Below, piece by piece: positions 49,760-61,988 of a stretch of 64,000 nucleotides of DNA. The stretch is from the NCBI GenBank assembly GCA_905182995.1, contig CAJJDP010000148.1, positions 62,001 to 126,000 on the forward strand. The letters are read 5' to 3'. This DNA comes from Paramecium octaurelia (taxonomy: Eukaryota; Ciliophora; Oligohymenophorea; Peniculida; Parameciidae). The notes under the pieces were generated by a model. That model was not told where the DNA came from, did no database searches, and worked only from the letters and a program-made list of their open reading frames with translations. The position numbers were made by a program, and so were the translations under genes. The stretch's first letter is position 1; each line of letters begins with the position of its first letter.

Positions 49760-51146
49760 ATGATGAGTCGTCGAGTAAATAAAAATAAAATGAATTATTT
49801 ATTAATATTGCTTTATATATATTAAAGTACAATATTATCATTATTTACAATCATAATCCCAATTTTATTGGCGGAGAAGGGATATACATTTGAATAATAA
49901 GGTATGTATTCATTGATCAGCTATCCATTTTATTTTAAGTTTTTATTTGCACCAATAATTGACTTGTATCAATTTTAATTCCTGGGCAAAAGAAAGAGGT
50001 AATAATTAGAATTAATAGAGCATAGTTATATTTTACCAATAAACTTGGTATTGTCGGTAATTCTGTTGTATCTGTCCAGAATCGACATTTTAACAAATTA
50101 CCACATTTTATGGATTTTAGGATTTATTTTGTGTTTGTTTCTGGGAATCCAAGATATCGCAATAGATGGACTTGCAACTGACTTATGTAAGTAAGAGGGA
50201 GAGAGTGCTGCATTACTTTAGAACATTGGATTTACAATAGGAAATTCGTTTCTTGGGAATTTCTTATTTATTGCCTTGTATTCTAATCAGGTTTGTTCAC
50301 TGGAGACCTTCTTCATGTTACTATCAATAGTGGGTTTGATATTGACTATATTCTTGTATATAAATTTGTACGAGAAGGAGGAGCAAGAAAAGAGAGCAAC
50401 CACTTTTCAAGACTTGTTGCGTGTGTTTAAATCATTTTTTAAAAATGAAAATATGATCACATATTCATTATTGATTTTCTTTGAAAGGTAGAGTATTGAA
50501 TGAATGATTAGAACTGCATTGTCCTCCCTAGATGCAACGTTCCGATTGAAGTTGGTGTAATTCAACATCAACAAAACCTACATTTCCTTTATTGACACAA
50601 TAATATTGCCATTGAAAATAGCAACAGGATTGATCTATCACCAATACTTCTACAAATACGACTTCAAGTATCTCAATACATATAGCAATGTAGATATTAT
50701 GGGAACATACAATATTTGAGATTGATTTCTACGTTCTTTGCGATTGTCACCCTATTGTTGATTGATAAATTCGAATTGGAGGGGCCATTTAGTTACATTG
50801 CCATATTCTTTTCGAACATGTGTTGGTGGGTTCTGTTCAACATCACATACATCGTTAGAGTATTGAGTTTACATTGAAATTTAAGGGTAACTTCCAAATG
50901 AAAATAACTACGCCTGGAGTGGAAGCCACAACCCTGACAATTCTTAATAGCATCAGCCAATTGGGAGTTAAGTTGGCATTCTCAGTAAACTTGATAATGG
51001 CCAACTACGTAAATTACTATTGGCTGTTGTGTGCTGGATGGATCATCCATTTACTCTATTGTTTTAGATACTCAGAAACCTACAGAAATTTGTACATGTA
51101 GCCCATTCAAAAGTGGTATTTAAATAAATAAATAAAATAAATTTGA
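49760..51146 (+). CDS. SLC33-type acetyl-CoA transporter, tandem copy 1
   Basis: Four exons, 436 codons plus TGA; introns at 50488-50511, 50668-50693 and 50860-50885 (AAG). A polytopic membrane protein with about ten helices. The family signature of acetyl-CoA transporter 1 is clear: GIQDIAIDGLATDLC followed by GFTIGNSFLGNFLF, and near the C-terminus GNFQMKITTPGVEATTLTILNS. SLC33A1/AT-1 moves acetyl-CoA into the ER/Golgi lumen in animals. The second intron removes the break before YYGNIQYLRLIS, which aligns with the second copy. Downstream paralogue starts only 8 bases after this stop. Confidence 0.9.
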
Positions 51147-51154
51147 TTTTATAT

Positions 51155-52455
51155 ATGAACTATCTTTTGTTATTTCTGTACATTTACTAAAGTTCGATGC
51201 TTTCGATATTTACCTAGATTATGCCCATTTTACTGGCTGAGCACGGATTCAATTATGAGTAGTAAGGCCTCTTCTCCTTGGTAGCCTATCCATTTTTCTT
51301 CAAGATCATATTTGCCCCCATCATCGACTTATTTCACTTTAAGTCCTTGGGGAGAAGAAGGAGGTATATTTTCAATTGCAGTTAGTTACATCCTGCCATG
51401 CACAATATTGATGTCCTTCAATTTATTTTGGTAGTCTAGTCTGGACATTCAACAAAACTATGTCCTTTTCTGTCTAATAGGCTTATTCAACGCCACCTTC
51501 TTGGGGATGCAAGACATCGCTATAGATGGTTTCGCTGCGGACCTATGCAAAAAGACCAACGAGAGTTCTGCTCATATTTTGAACGTGGGATACACAATAG
51601 GTAGTTCCTTTTTGGCCAATTTCCTTTTTCATTCTCTAAACAAATATCAACTTTGCTCCCTGTCTACCTATTTGAAAATGATCTCTGTGTTTGGATTATC
51701 GATGGCAGCGTATCTTCTGTTTCATGTCAAGGAGGAGCCAAACTCAGAACAAATTAAAAAACTCACTGGATTCAAACAAGTCATCAGAGGAATATTCGGC
51801 AATGAAAATTTGATCACTCTTTCTTTGCTCCTATTTTTTGATAGATACGGTGTGGCTCCAATCGAATCCACATTCAGAATCAAATTGACAGAGTTGAAAT
51901 TCAACAAGGCCTACGTCTCATTCATGGATACAGCCATCCTCCCATTGAAAATAGCTGTTGGATTTGTGTATCACAAGTATTTCAGCAAATACAATTTCGA
52001 ATACTATGGGTATGTTCAAGGATTCAGATTAATATCTTGTATCTTTGCAACCTTGACAATTTTTCTGGTTGACGTGGTCAAAGTAAACGATACCATAAGT
52101 TACATTGCATTGTTCATCGCAAGCACAACATGGTGGATAGTCTTCAATTTGACATTCATAGTTAGAGTAAGAAGTACATGAGTATCGATAGGGCAACTTT
52201 TAGATGAGGATAACAACTCAGGGATATGAAGCCACAACCTTGGCTTTGATGAACAGTCTGGGATCCTTGGGGGGTAAGACTGGGTTCTCATTGTGTATGT
52301 TTTTGACAGAATATGTAAATTATTATTGTTTTGCCTGTTTTGCCTTGGTTGCCCAATTGCTATTCACTCTCAAATCCATCAAGTGGTACAAAAGGCTGTA
52401 TAATGTTCCTAAGGAGAAGTATAGTATAATTAAATAGAACTTGAAATCAGAATGA
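51155..52455 (+). CDS. SLC33-type acetyl-CoA transporter, tandem copy 2
   Basis: Three exons, 417 codons plus TGA; introns at 51364-51385 and 52167-52191. The chain carries GMQDIAIDGFAADLC and VRGNFQMRITTQGYEATTLA, collinear with copy 1. The second intron here sits at exactly the same codon boundary as the third intron of copy 1 (after VR, before GNFQM), showing that the intron predates the duplication, whereas the other introns are not shared. The two proteins have diverged widely outside the signatures, so the duplication is not recent. Membrane acetyl-CoA (or related) transport is the expected role. Confidence 0.9.
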
Positions 52456-52543
52456 AGAGTAGAAATAATAGAAAATTATTATAATATAATTGTCTTCATA
52501 ATGGGAAATATAAATATTTTTTAAATTATTTAAATTATCAGGA

Positions 52544-55500
52544 ATGGCTTAAGAACTATACAAATTACTGGTGTTGGCATACACAAGTACAGACAACGCT
52601 TTGCGAAAGGATGCTGAAGAATAGTTGATGAGTGGAGTAATAAAAAATATCTAAAATTTCTCATCGATTGCTTAGATTGCAAAGAGTCAGGACAACAGTA
52701 AATAATAAAATAAATAGAAAAGTGCAGAGTCAGGCAGCCAGTTTGTTGAATTCAGTGGTTTTGAAGATGTTGTAAAACAATTGTATGAAATTCCGCACTT
52801 ATTAATTTAGTTGAATTGCAATTGGAACATGCACAATTAGTTTTTGATGTGATAATATCGCAATAGACTTCATTGAAGTGCAAGCAATTATTGTAGAAAT
52901 CTATGAGTTTGTTGATTAAATAAAATAAAAGTAAAGCACTTCATAATTAAACTGATTAGAGATCAAGCCAGAAATAGAAAACAAAATGAAGCAATTGGTG
53001 AAGAGTGATCAAATTTGGGAAGTGCAATCAGGATTATTCTTCTTCAAGACATTGATTGATTCTTTGGATTTGTCATCCTATAATCTGGTCTTAAATTAGG
53101 GATTAGATTGGATCAAAGACTTCTTCGATCTAATCTACCCACTATTCAAGAGGTGGGATGAACAATCAGCAGACATAACTGAAGAGTATATACTTACTAT
53201 CCGATATTACGCATAGATTGTGTGTGAGTATTGTGAGAAGATATTCAAATAAAAGGCTCATAATAAAGAGTCATTGATCCCACTCTAAAATATGATGTTT
53301 AAATTAACTTCATTCCAAATAACCTTATTTACCATTTTCAAATACTCCTCTCCAAACAATGTTATCTAAAGTTGCATCATTTCTTGCACTAACAATGAAC
53401 AATTTGACAACAGAATAAATGAAGTGAAAATGTATGGATTTAAAAGTCTCCAAATCTTAATGAATTCCTTATTAAGCAAAAGTAAAAACGAACAAAGAAA
53501 CAGTGTCTTTTACAATCAACAAGCCAATTTGAATTAGTTATTGCTCTACTCCATCTTTGCATACACTAGACAAGCCAAAATCCAAGACATTCTATAGTAA
53601 TTACTAACCTATAATTAGGAAACAATTTCTGCCGAGTATCCTGAGTAGTATGCTTAGATTACTGGCACATTTTGGTGGTCAGGCTGAGTTGTACCCCTAT
53701 TTCCAAGAATCCAAAGGCCTTTTGATTACTGACATCATCTATCCGTTTCTAATTACCACCAAGAGCGAATATCAAATAATGAAAGAACAACCAGAGGAAT
53801 TCGTGAACATTGCAATTGATGTTGTGGATAAACAAGAGTCAGATCTACCCAAAACAGCTGCCACAACTTTGCTTGAAAGCCTATGTGATCATATAGATGG
53901 ATCAACATCCTATCTAGCATAAATGGCTATTGTTGTCATATCCTCTGCCATCTTAGAACTCTCCCAATCACAATTAACCAAACAATAACAACAAATCATA
54001 TTAACAGACATCCAACAGATTTCTGATAAAAAACTATTCTAGGAATTTACTCCTGTGGATAGAATAGAAAGTAGTTTGATGATTTTGACAATTATAAGCT
54101 ATTTAGTTCAAAAAAGATAGGACATCATATAATTGATGGAGTAGTTATTATCATCGAATCTTGTGTTCTTCACTAACACAACTGAATAGATTATAAAGGT
54201 TAGATTTGCCTTGTTTTTTGGTTATTATTGTGACAATTTGTTCAAAGTGGGATCCCAATTTTCCATTATGTTAAACTACATATAATTGCTGATTTCTTAT
54301 GCCAAGCCACAAGAGCCAGTTGTTTTGTATTAGTCAATTGATGCGTTAAAGGATATCTTCGAGGATGATGAGTTGAAAGATAAGACTGGAAATTTGGTGG
54401 TAAATGTGTTCCCATCCTTGATCAATGGATTGACTTTCAGTACTTATGAAAGACATTTTGAGATGATAGGCAATCTACTCAAGAAGTTCCCGTCTATCTT
54501 CTTTGCAAATGAAAGTTACATTATCAACCTGGTTTAAATATTAGTGCAACGCATAATCCAAGAAGAAACCTTGGTTAAGAACAATAATGATTCCAACAGA
54601 TACATTCATTTAAATAGATGTTGGAATGTCATCAGGTAATTACCAACAATCAATGAATTTTCACCTCTCCTTCTCAAAATCGAATAAGCCATGCAACCCA
54701 TCTATCAACTGCTTGTCATCTAAGATAGCAGAATGAATTTTTATGAAGACTTGATTTTGTTCATCTCCTCCGTTATCTAGAAACTATAAACAGTTACTCA
54801 ATTCCAAAAAGAAATCTTACCTTACTTTTCTCACATCATTACCAAGCAATCTGGAAGATTCTTATACTTATACGAAACTCTAAATATGTACATGTATTAT
54901 GGAAGAACCTATTTCTTATAAGAACAAGCACAACACATCTACTTCAACTTGTGTCTTCAAAGTCTGATGCAAGAGGAAACTTTCGAAGACGTCGATTTGG
55001 CTGAGGGGGCACTTCTGATCTAATTAGGAATTCAAGTTCTACAGAATGATCTCAATTAAACCATATTAGCTCAAGTGTTCTAGAATGTGCTCTAATTAAT
55101 GGCGAAAGAGAATGTCACCGGAATCATTCGTTCTAGAATTACAGCCGTTTTCTTGGTGGCTTTCTACTACATTCCCCAACAATCATGCCAAATATTGGGT
55201 GATCTTTTTCAAAATGTGTACCAAAAGGTCTTGATCACTCAATATCATCCAGGATATGACATCAAGTTGTTCATAATTACAATCTGCAAATTAATCTAAT
55301 CGACACCTTAATTGTTGAATACTGAATTGATTTAAGTAATCATTAGGAATTTGGAAAATCAGGAGAACGATGAGAAGCCAGATAAGGCAGATTTTGAGTA
55401 ACTTATTAATCTATTATGTAGTGATGATATGATGGATGATGATGAAGAAGAGGAGGAGATCTTGGAAGAGGAAGAACGTCAGTAGGCTAAACAGCAGATT

Positions 55501-55776
55501 GAATAACTTAAAAGTGATCTGTACAATATTGATGAATTCACACTCTTTAGAAACACCATTTTGAGTTTCAAGACTTCGTAAGAATTACAATTCTAATATT
55601 TTAGGCAACCCATGATTATTGAGATTATTAAACAAAATCTTGATCTTCCAAGTTAATAAAAATTAAACAATTATTTAAAATTTATGAGAATTGATAATAG
55701 TGAGAGTGCAAGAAAAGTAAGAGTTTCTATCTATTTTAAGGTGATGACGACTTCCAGAAGAAGATAAAATAAATGA
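52544..55776 (+). CDS. Importin-7/8-type karyopherin beta
   Basis: About 1042 codons plus TGA; introns at 52698-52722 (AAG), 52783-52810, 52931-52959 and 53636-53657. A fifth in-frame 24-base intron near 55719-55742 is possible and would shorten it to 1034. Built of amphipathic HEAT helices throughout. The N-terminus has an importin-like start (STDNALRKDAEEQLM) and the following helix SQAASLLNSVVLKML; the near-C-terminal acidic run DDDEEEEEILEEEER (about residue 930) is a hallmark of the importin-7/8/Nmd5/Sxm1 group, which brings ribosomal proteins and histones into the nucleus with RanGTP release. Length fits. Cargo cannot be told. Confidence 0.85.
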
Positions 55777-55847
55777 AATAATTATTATATGTAAATAAAT
55801 AGTTCTTTATTATTTATAAAAGTTATAATCATATGAAATACATTTAA

Positions 55848-57287
55848 ATGGCTGATATCTTCGGAGTCCCTTATAGGTAATAGATTACTTTAGAAGAAAA
55901 AGTTCAGAAGTCTGTTCTTGGTGGAATAAGTTCTTTGATTGTTATCCTGGTTGGATGTGGTTACTTTATCTACGTGATGAATGAATGGATTAATTCCAAT
56001 ATTCTGCCTAAATCAACTAGCACTATGAAGGTTGATAATTATTCATAAATAATATTTGATAACGAATAGCTCTTTGAATTTTGTTATTGGAAATATGATC
56101 CTTCTTAAATCGATCCTTTTAGAATGAAACGTAACATATTAACTCCTGTTGGAATCTATTTCATAGATGGAATCCCACAAAAACCCTTTTCATTATTATC
56201 AGAAAACTAAAAACAATCAACTTATAATACCACTCTCATGAGCATTAATAATTTATCATTAATACAAAATAGTAATTTCAACAAAGAATTGAATGCAACT
56301 AAGGAACTCATGATTGTGATCACATCCTGCAATTAAACTTTGATGAATGAAGGCTATGAATGTGCATCACAAGAGGAAATTGAAGATTTCTTTAAGTCAT
56401 CAGTTAATTATATAAGTTTCTGGTTGAATTTGAAATAATACGATCCTTATACCTAATAATTTGAAGTGGTAAAAAAGTAATACTACTTATCCTTTGATTA
56501 TGAGATTGCTCAATAAGGTTAGTTGATACTTACACAAACAAAAGCCACAATTGATACTGGAATTCTCTTTGGAAAATTCTATTCCAAAAGCTATGTGTAC
56601 AATGCCTAACTCGTAACAAGTGCAACATCCAAAAACTTCTGGTAGACCCTATTAGTTTAATAATCCTACTTCAATTTGTTTGTCCGATTAGATCCAATGT
56701 CCTATGATACATAAATCGTGTATCCAAAGTTAGGTGAAATTCTAGCCCAGGTTGGGTCTATCATAAGCATGTTGATGATAATTCAATATGGAGTATAACA
56801 TTATAATGAGCGACTGTTGGATTGCGATTTTATAGACAAGGTTTTGAGGTTTTATTTTCTTGATTACGTTTACTTAAAGCAATCTAAAAACAAAATAGAT
56901 AAGGAAACCTGCTAAGAACTCGCCTAATCTGCCCGAAAGAAACTAGTATACACGAACATCATTTACGAGCTATCAAGAATACAACTATTTTTATTGTACC
57001 ATTTTGGACGGACTTCGTTGGAATAAACGCATAATCTTGGTCTGTATGCTAGAGGGGATTTCAAGCCGAGTTGTGACATATATGACAAATTCATTACGAT
57101 TCCGAAAACTGAAACAGACAAGCAACATGTTCAGTTCGATAAAGCAGATTTTAATTTATTATGTAGAGCCAAGTCGAAGACGATGATTTTAGGAGGGAGT
57201 AGTAATAATTAAGGAAGCTCAGCTGCTATGGATAACATATTTTTTTCGGATGTCAAAAGTTCCTCATTGAAATCAATTAAAACATGA
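55848..57287 (+). CDS. Two-transmembrane protein with large loop, unknown family
   Basis: Intronless, 479 codons plus TGA. Short cytosolic start (GVPYRQQITLEEKVQKS), TM1 at about 25-47 (VLGGISSLIVILVGCGYFIY), an extracytosolic region of about 250 residues with several N-x-S/T sites, TM2 at about 302-322 (VGSIISMLMIIQYGVQHY) and a basic cytosolic C-terminus. The topology recalls P2X- or ERGIC-type proteins but I see no motif of either. Similar two-TM proteins with KVQKSxxGG before TM1 seem to form a family in ciliates, to my recollection. An in-frame upstream Met at 55833 adds five residues. Confidence 0.75.
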
Positions 57288-57322
57288 TATATTATTATAA
57301 AAATTATTATTTGAAATTGAGA

Positions 57323-58807
57323 ATGCATTAACGGGAAAGAAGAAGAATATATTCATTACAAAACAGAGAACCAATAAATCTACCAAAATACCGTATAGAT
57401 GTCTCGATGGATAACTTACAAAAGCGAAAGACTTCAACTAATGAGTTACCATAATTGGTGTAAAACAAATTGTAAATGATAAATTACACAAATTCTATGC
57501 AATTGCAACTAAAAACCAAATATGAGCAATTGTCAATGAAGATTTTGAAGGAACCCTACAAAGCAACCAATAGCAAATAAAGAATTATTACCAATCATTT
57601 TATATTGCAATAAAAAGTCCAAGATGTCATGATATCAGATAGCATCAAAAATAAATAGCTTGACACAGATAAAACAATAATAAAGGGAATAGTTATGCTT
57701 CCATCTCAGAATGATCAATAATACACAATTCCAGTATCAAGGTAGGGCAGTCGAGTGGTGAAGTACGATCATTATGGACTGGTGTTTGGAGGACATTCTC
57801 ATAGAGAAAATATTGAAATACAGGCGATTTCATTACTGAATGGATAATGGAAAAGGAAGCAGGAGTATTACTATTCGTAGATTGAATAATTGAAATAAAA
57901 ATAGATTGCAAATCCTAATTTGAGATTGGGTTGTTATTTTAGTTTAAACATTGATGAAAATAAGACAATATATGCATTTGGAGGAGAGAAGAATACAAGT
58001 AATAGGAAAACTACGAATGTAATCACCAAAATATGCCTAGAAGAAGATCGATTAGAATGGTAATAATTTCAAACTTCGATCGGGTGTCGTAGAAATCATA
58101 GTGGGAATTATACTCACAATCATCTCCTTGTTATTGGAGGCATAGATTGTAGTGATTTTATCACAAAATATTATAATGATTTCTAATTGATCAATTTGTC
58201 TAAAATGCAATGTAGTCAATTTCACCCGAAGTTTTATAAAAAGTAAGTTCTCTAAAACGATCATCCCTTTAAATTGGGTATAGCCTATCATAGTGCAACC
58301 CTAGTGGGTAACCCCTACTTGAGACTGACTTATGATTTCTCTTAGATTGCTAAAAAGGAAGAGTAGGTTGATCAATTGTTCACAAAAGAAGGCATATACA
58401 TTTTTGGAGGTAAGGATAGCGAAGACAATCTCTATAATGAGTTGTATTAGATGGTTATTGATACATACCCAATAGTAGTATAGATTGTGGAGACTCTGGG
58501 TTAGAAGCCTCCGAGTAGAAGATCTCATAGTATGAATTATGACGAGAAGATAAGTGCATTGTTATTATTTGGTGGGACAAACGAGGTGCAATGTTTTGGA
58601 GATTTGCATTTATTGCTTCTCAAGAATTACACTTGGTAGAAAGTGCTATTGCAGGGGTACTTGGAGTATCCATTCAGATATGAGCATTGTAGTGTTTTTA
58701 ATGAGGATAAGTTGATTATTTTTGGAGGTTTAAACTAGGATGGATTCTTAATGTATAATCCAATTACAATATAAGTTAAGTTTAAATTAATTCATAAGCT
58801 TAATTGA
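57323..58807 (+). CDS. Kelch-repeat protein
   Basis: Intronless, 494 codons plus TGA. The first 130 residues are polar and helical (LQLQLKTKYEQLSMKILKE). From about 140 on, five or more kelch blades are marked by the double glycine after a hydrophobic strand: YGLVFGGHSH, TIYAFGGEKN, HLLVIGGIDC, GIYIFGGKDS, ALLLFGGTNE and KLIIFGGLNQ. This gives a six-bladed beta-propeller, a protein-binding platform. No BTB, F-box or enzyme domain is attached. Starts 35 bases after the stop of the gene upstream. Confidence 0.9.
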
Positions 58808-58856
58808 ATCTATTTAATATATTTTTATTTTTTAGTAAATATACTATTTTAAATTT

Positions 58857-60218
58857 ATGTAAATAAAGAAAGTCAGTTGTTTTGGAGCAGGCTATGTGGG
58901 AGGACCAACGATGGCTGTGATGGCCTCCAAATGCCCAGAACAGACATTCATTGTTTATGATATAAATGAATAGTAAATTCAAAGATGGAATAGCAAATAA
59001 TATCCAGTTTATGAGGAAGGTTTGGATGAATATGTTAGTAAAACGATAAACAAAAATTTGATATTCACTAGTGACATTGATCTTGCTTTGAAGGATTGTG
59101 ATATCGTATTTCTGGCTGTCAATACTCCAAGTAAAAGTTATGGGTTGGGAGCTGAATCTTAATTAGATATATCCTACATAGATAGTTGCCTTCAAAGCAT
59201 AAAGAAATACCCTTTGACTAAAAAACTGATATTGGTTGAGAAGTCAACAGTTCCCATAAAAACCTGCGATTATATCAATGCAGTTTTAAAGAATTAAAAT
59301 ATTTGTGTTTTGTCTAATCCTGAATTTTTGGCTGAGGGCACTGCAATCCAAGATCTTCTTTCTCCAGACAGAGTGATTATTGGTGGACCTTTGGAATCGA
59401 GTAAATAGCTTGCTTCATTGTATGAAGAATGGGTACATAAGGACAAAATCATTTTCACAAACATTTATTCAGCCGAATTGAGTAAAATTGTAGCTAATTC
59501 CTTCCTTGCTCAAAGAGTGTCTTCAATCAACAGTATATCCATAATTTGTGATAAAATTGGAGCAGATGTCAATGAAAGTATGATAAATAGACACTATATA
59601 TTTACTAGTTTCACGAAGCGTTGGAAGTGATAGTAGAATTGGTAATAAGTTTTTGAAGACATCTGTCGGATTTGGTGGATCTTGTTTAAAGAAGGACTTG
59701 CTCTGTCTAATTTACTTGTGTGAATCTCTACAATTGGATGAGGTAGCTCAATACTGGAGGTCGGTTTATTTACTAAATGAGTATCAAAAACAAAGATTTA
59801 TAAACTTAATAATCAGTTCTATGTTTAACTGTTTGAGGAACAAAGTCATAGTGATTTTGGGATTAACATTTAAGGCCAAGACCAATGATACCAGAGAGAG
59901 TGCTGCTTTGTTGATTATTAAAAAGTTACAAGAGGAATAGGCGATACTAAGGATTTATGATCCTCAAGGGAAGATAGACAAATTGGAGCAATGTTAGAGT
60001 TTGGATGGCATCTTTGAAGGGGCGTCTGCTGTAGTGATACTGACTGAGTGGGAAGAGTAATTTTATGTGAGCATATAGATAGATTTACAAAAATAGATTA
60101 TGTTGAGGCTTACAATCAAATGGCGAAGCCTGCGTATTGCTTCGATGGCAGGAACTTGTTGTAAAGTGATTTGATGAAGTCTATTGGATTTCTATATTAC
60201 GGATTAGGGAGAGTTTGA
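58857..60218 (+). CDS. UGDH: UDP-glucose 6-dehydrogenase
   Basis: Three exons, 434 codons plus TGA; introns at 59578-59608 (31 bases) and 60058-60083. The N-terminal NAD loop reads [32 protein letters not shown] and [20 protein letters not shown] follow; the catalytic cysteine is in [14 protein letters not shown] (about residue 264); and [18 protein letters not shown] opens the second Rossmann domain. These match eukaryotic UGDH in order, which oxidises UDP-glucose to UDP-glucuronate. Slightly shorter than human UGDH (494) because the C-terminal tail after GRNLL is brief. Provides UDP-glucuronate for glycans or conjugation, notable beside an ABCC pump elsewhere in the window but with no direct link. 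Confidence 0.95.
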
Positions 60219-60273
60219 TATTGAAGAAAATAGAGGTATCAAAAATGATTTAAATATATAAAATTTATCATTA

Positions 60274-61962
60274 ATGTCTGAGGAACAACAGTAATATTGG
60301 CCCATTTTCACGGAGTAGGATGACACCAAAAAATTCTGGAACAAGAAGTCCTCTAATTTGGACAAATATGCTATAATCTATCAGCAGCCAATGTACAGAA
60401 TTAGTTGGAAAAGTAACAAGCCTACTGAATATGAATTTTTATTGAATGATGAAGGAGTGCTGTTTTATAAGCAAGGTAATAAGGTCAAGGGACATGTTTA
60501 ATTAAACGAAGACATCAGTCTGAAATTGATTGATCTCAAGATCTCGAGCAAGAAAGCAGAAGCTGTTAAGGTCATCAGGATTAAGAGAACTAAGGACATC
60601 TTTATCTACATATGGAATAAAGATTAGTACTTTATAGTCCCATTCTTAATTTTAGTTCGTATACTTTTCAGTTTCTGAAACATTTATGTTAATTCTGTTT
60701 TGTTCAAAATTTGGATTAGTTGTACACTCTGCAAGATGTGATTGGAAAAGGCGGATTCTCCAAAGTGTATACTCTAACTCCCAATATCCGACTGCCTAAC
60801 CAGCCCTTCAATTATGCAGGTAAGGTCTATAATAAAAACGAATTGTTATCTAAAAAGGACCTTAAAAAGTTCTATCACTTTATTCGAAATGAGTGTTATG
60901 TGTTAAAAAGAATCAATTTCCCGTACGTGCTCAAATTGTGCGAGATTATACAACTGGATGAACTCCTAAGTATTAATGTAATGTATACCAATTTAGTCTT
61001 AGTAACTGAATATATCAAAGGAGGATCCCTGTATCAATACTTGAAAGAGAGAAAGCAATTGACAGAAATGGAATCTATTCAGATCTTGCAGAAATTGGCA
61101 TTAGGCTTGCAATAAGTTCACAAGTAATGCACTCTTTTTCTATTCTTTAAGTCTGGGGTATGTTCATCGAGACATTAAATTGGAGAATGTGCTTATCGAC
61201 AAAGATTAGTTGAAATTGATTGATTTTGGATTTGCAGAGAAAATATGCAGAGATAGATTGATCAACGGTCAAGGAACAGCTGGTTACATTGCACCTGAAG
61301 TGTTTATGAAATAACCATACCAAGAAGTAGGTGACATCTTTAGTTTAGGAGTGATATTCTATTCAATGTTATCTGGTAAGGCACCATTTAGATCAAATAC
61401 TTATGATGCCTTACTAAAATTAAACAAGGAATGTCAAATCGACTTTTCAGAATAGAGATTCCCGAATGTCAGCCAAAAAACTATGCATCTTTTAAAAGCT
61501 ATGTTATAAAAACAACCAGAAAACAGAATCAATGTTTAGGATCTCTTAAATCAACTCACTGCTAATTAGATCTTCTCTCCTTCTCATAACATCCCTTCAA
61601 CTTAATCAATAGTGGAGGGTTCAGTTGGCATAAGCTTTAATCATTTGCAATCAAAAAACACTCTAAAATCTTTTTATCAGCATAGTCAAAACTCATTTAT
61701 TGAAAACAATAGTCAAGGCTCTTAACAAAAACCATCGAAAAACCTTAGGGATAGACGATATAAGAGTCAGAGCATGGATAAAAAAGGTATGCTTTTGAAA
61801 TCCTCTTCTTTCAAACCATCGCTTAAGAGCATTTATCAAATTAAAATTGAGCAATCTGAGGATAACATTTCTATGGCAGATTATGAGTAACCAATACCAG
61901 AAGTCAGTCTTCAATTTCTCTAAACTTCTTATCAAACACTAAATTGCTAAAAGTTTATTTGA
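60274..61962 (+). CDS. Serine/threonine protein kinase with N-terminal PH-like region
   Basis: Three exons, 541 codons plus TGA; introns at 60637-60671 (35 bases, begins GTC, ends CAG) and 61124-61151 (AAG). Residues about 35-135 hold beta strands and a Trp-containing end (FIYIW) resembling a PH domain, as in other ciliate kinases. Kinase domain: VIGKGGFSKVY (ATP loop), AGKVYNK, YVHRDIKLENVLI, LIDFGFAEK, GTAGYIAPEVF and DIFSLGVIFYSMLSG. The long C-terminal tail is Ser/Gln/Lys-rich. Overall closest to the CAMK/AGC-like group expanded in ciliates. The first intron is the least certain call, being long and starting GTC, but it restores the frame and total length. Confidence 0.88.
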
Positions 61963-61988
61963 TTTTTATAACAATATGTATTTATATA

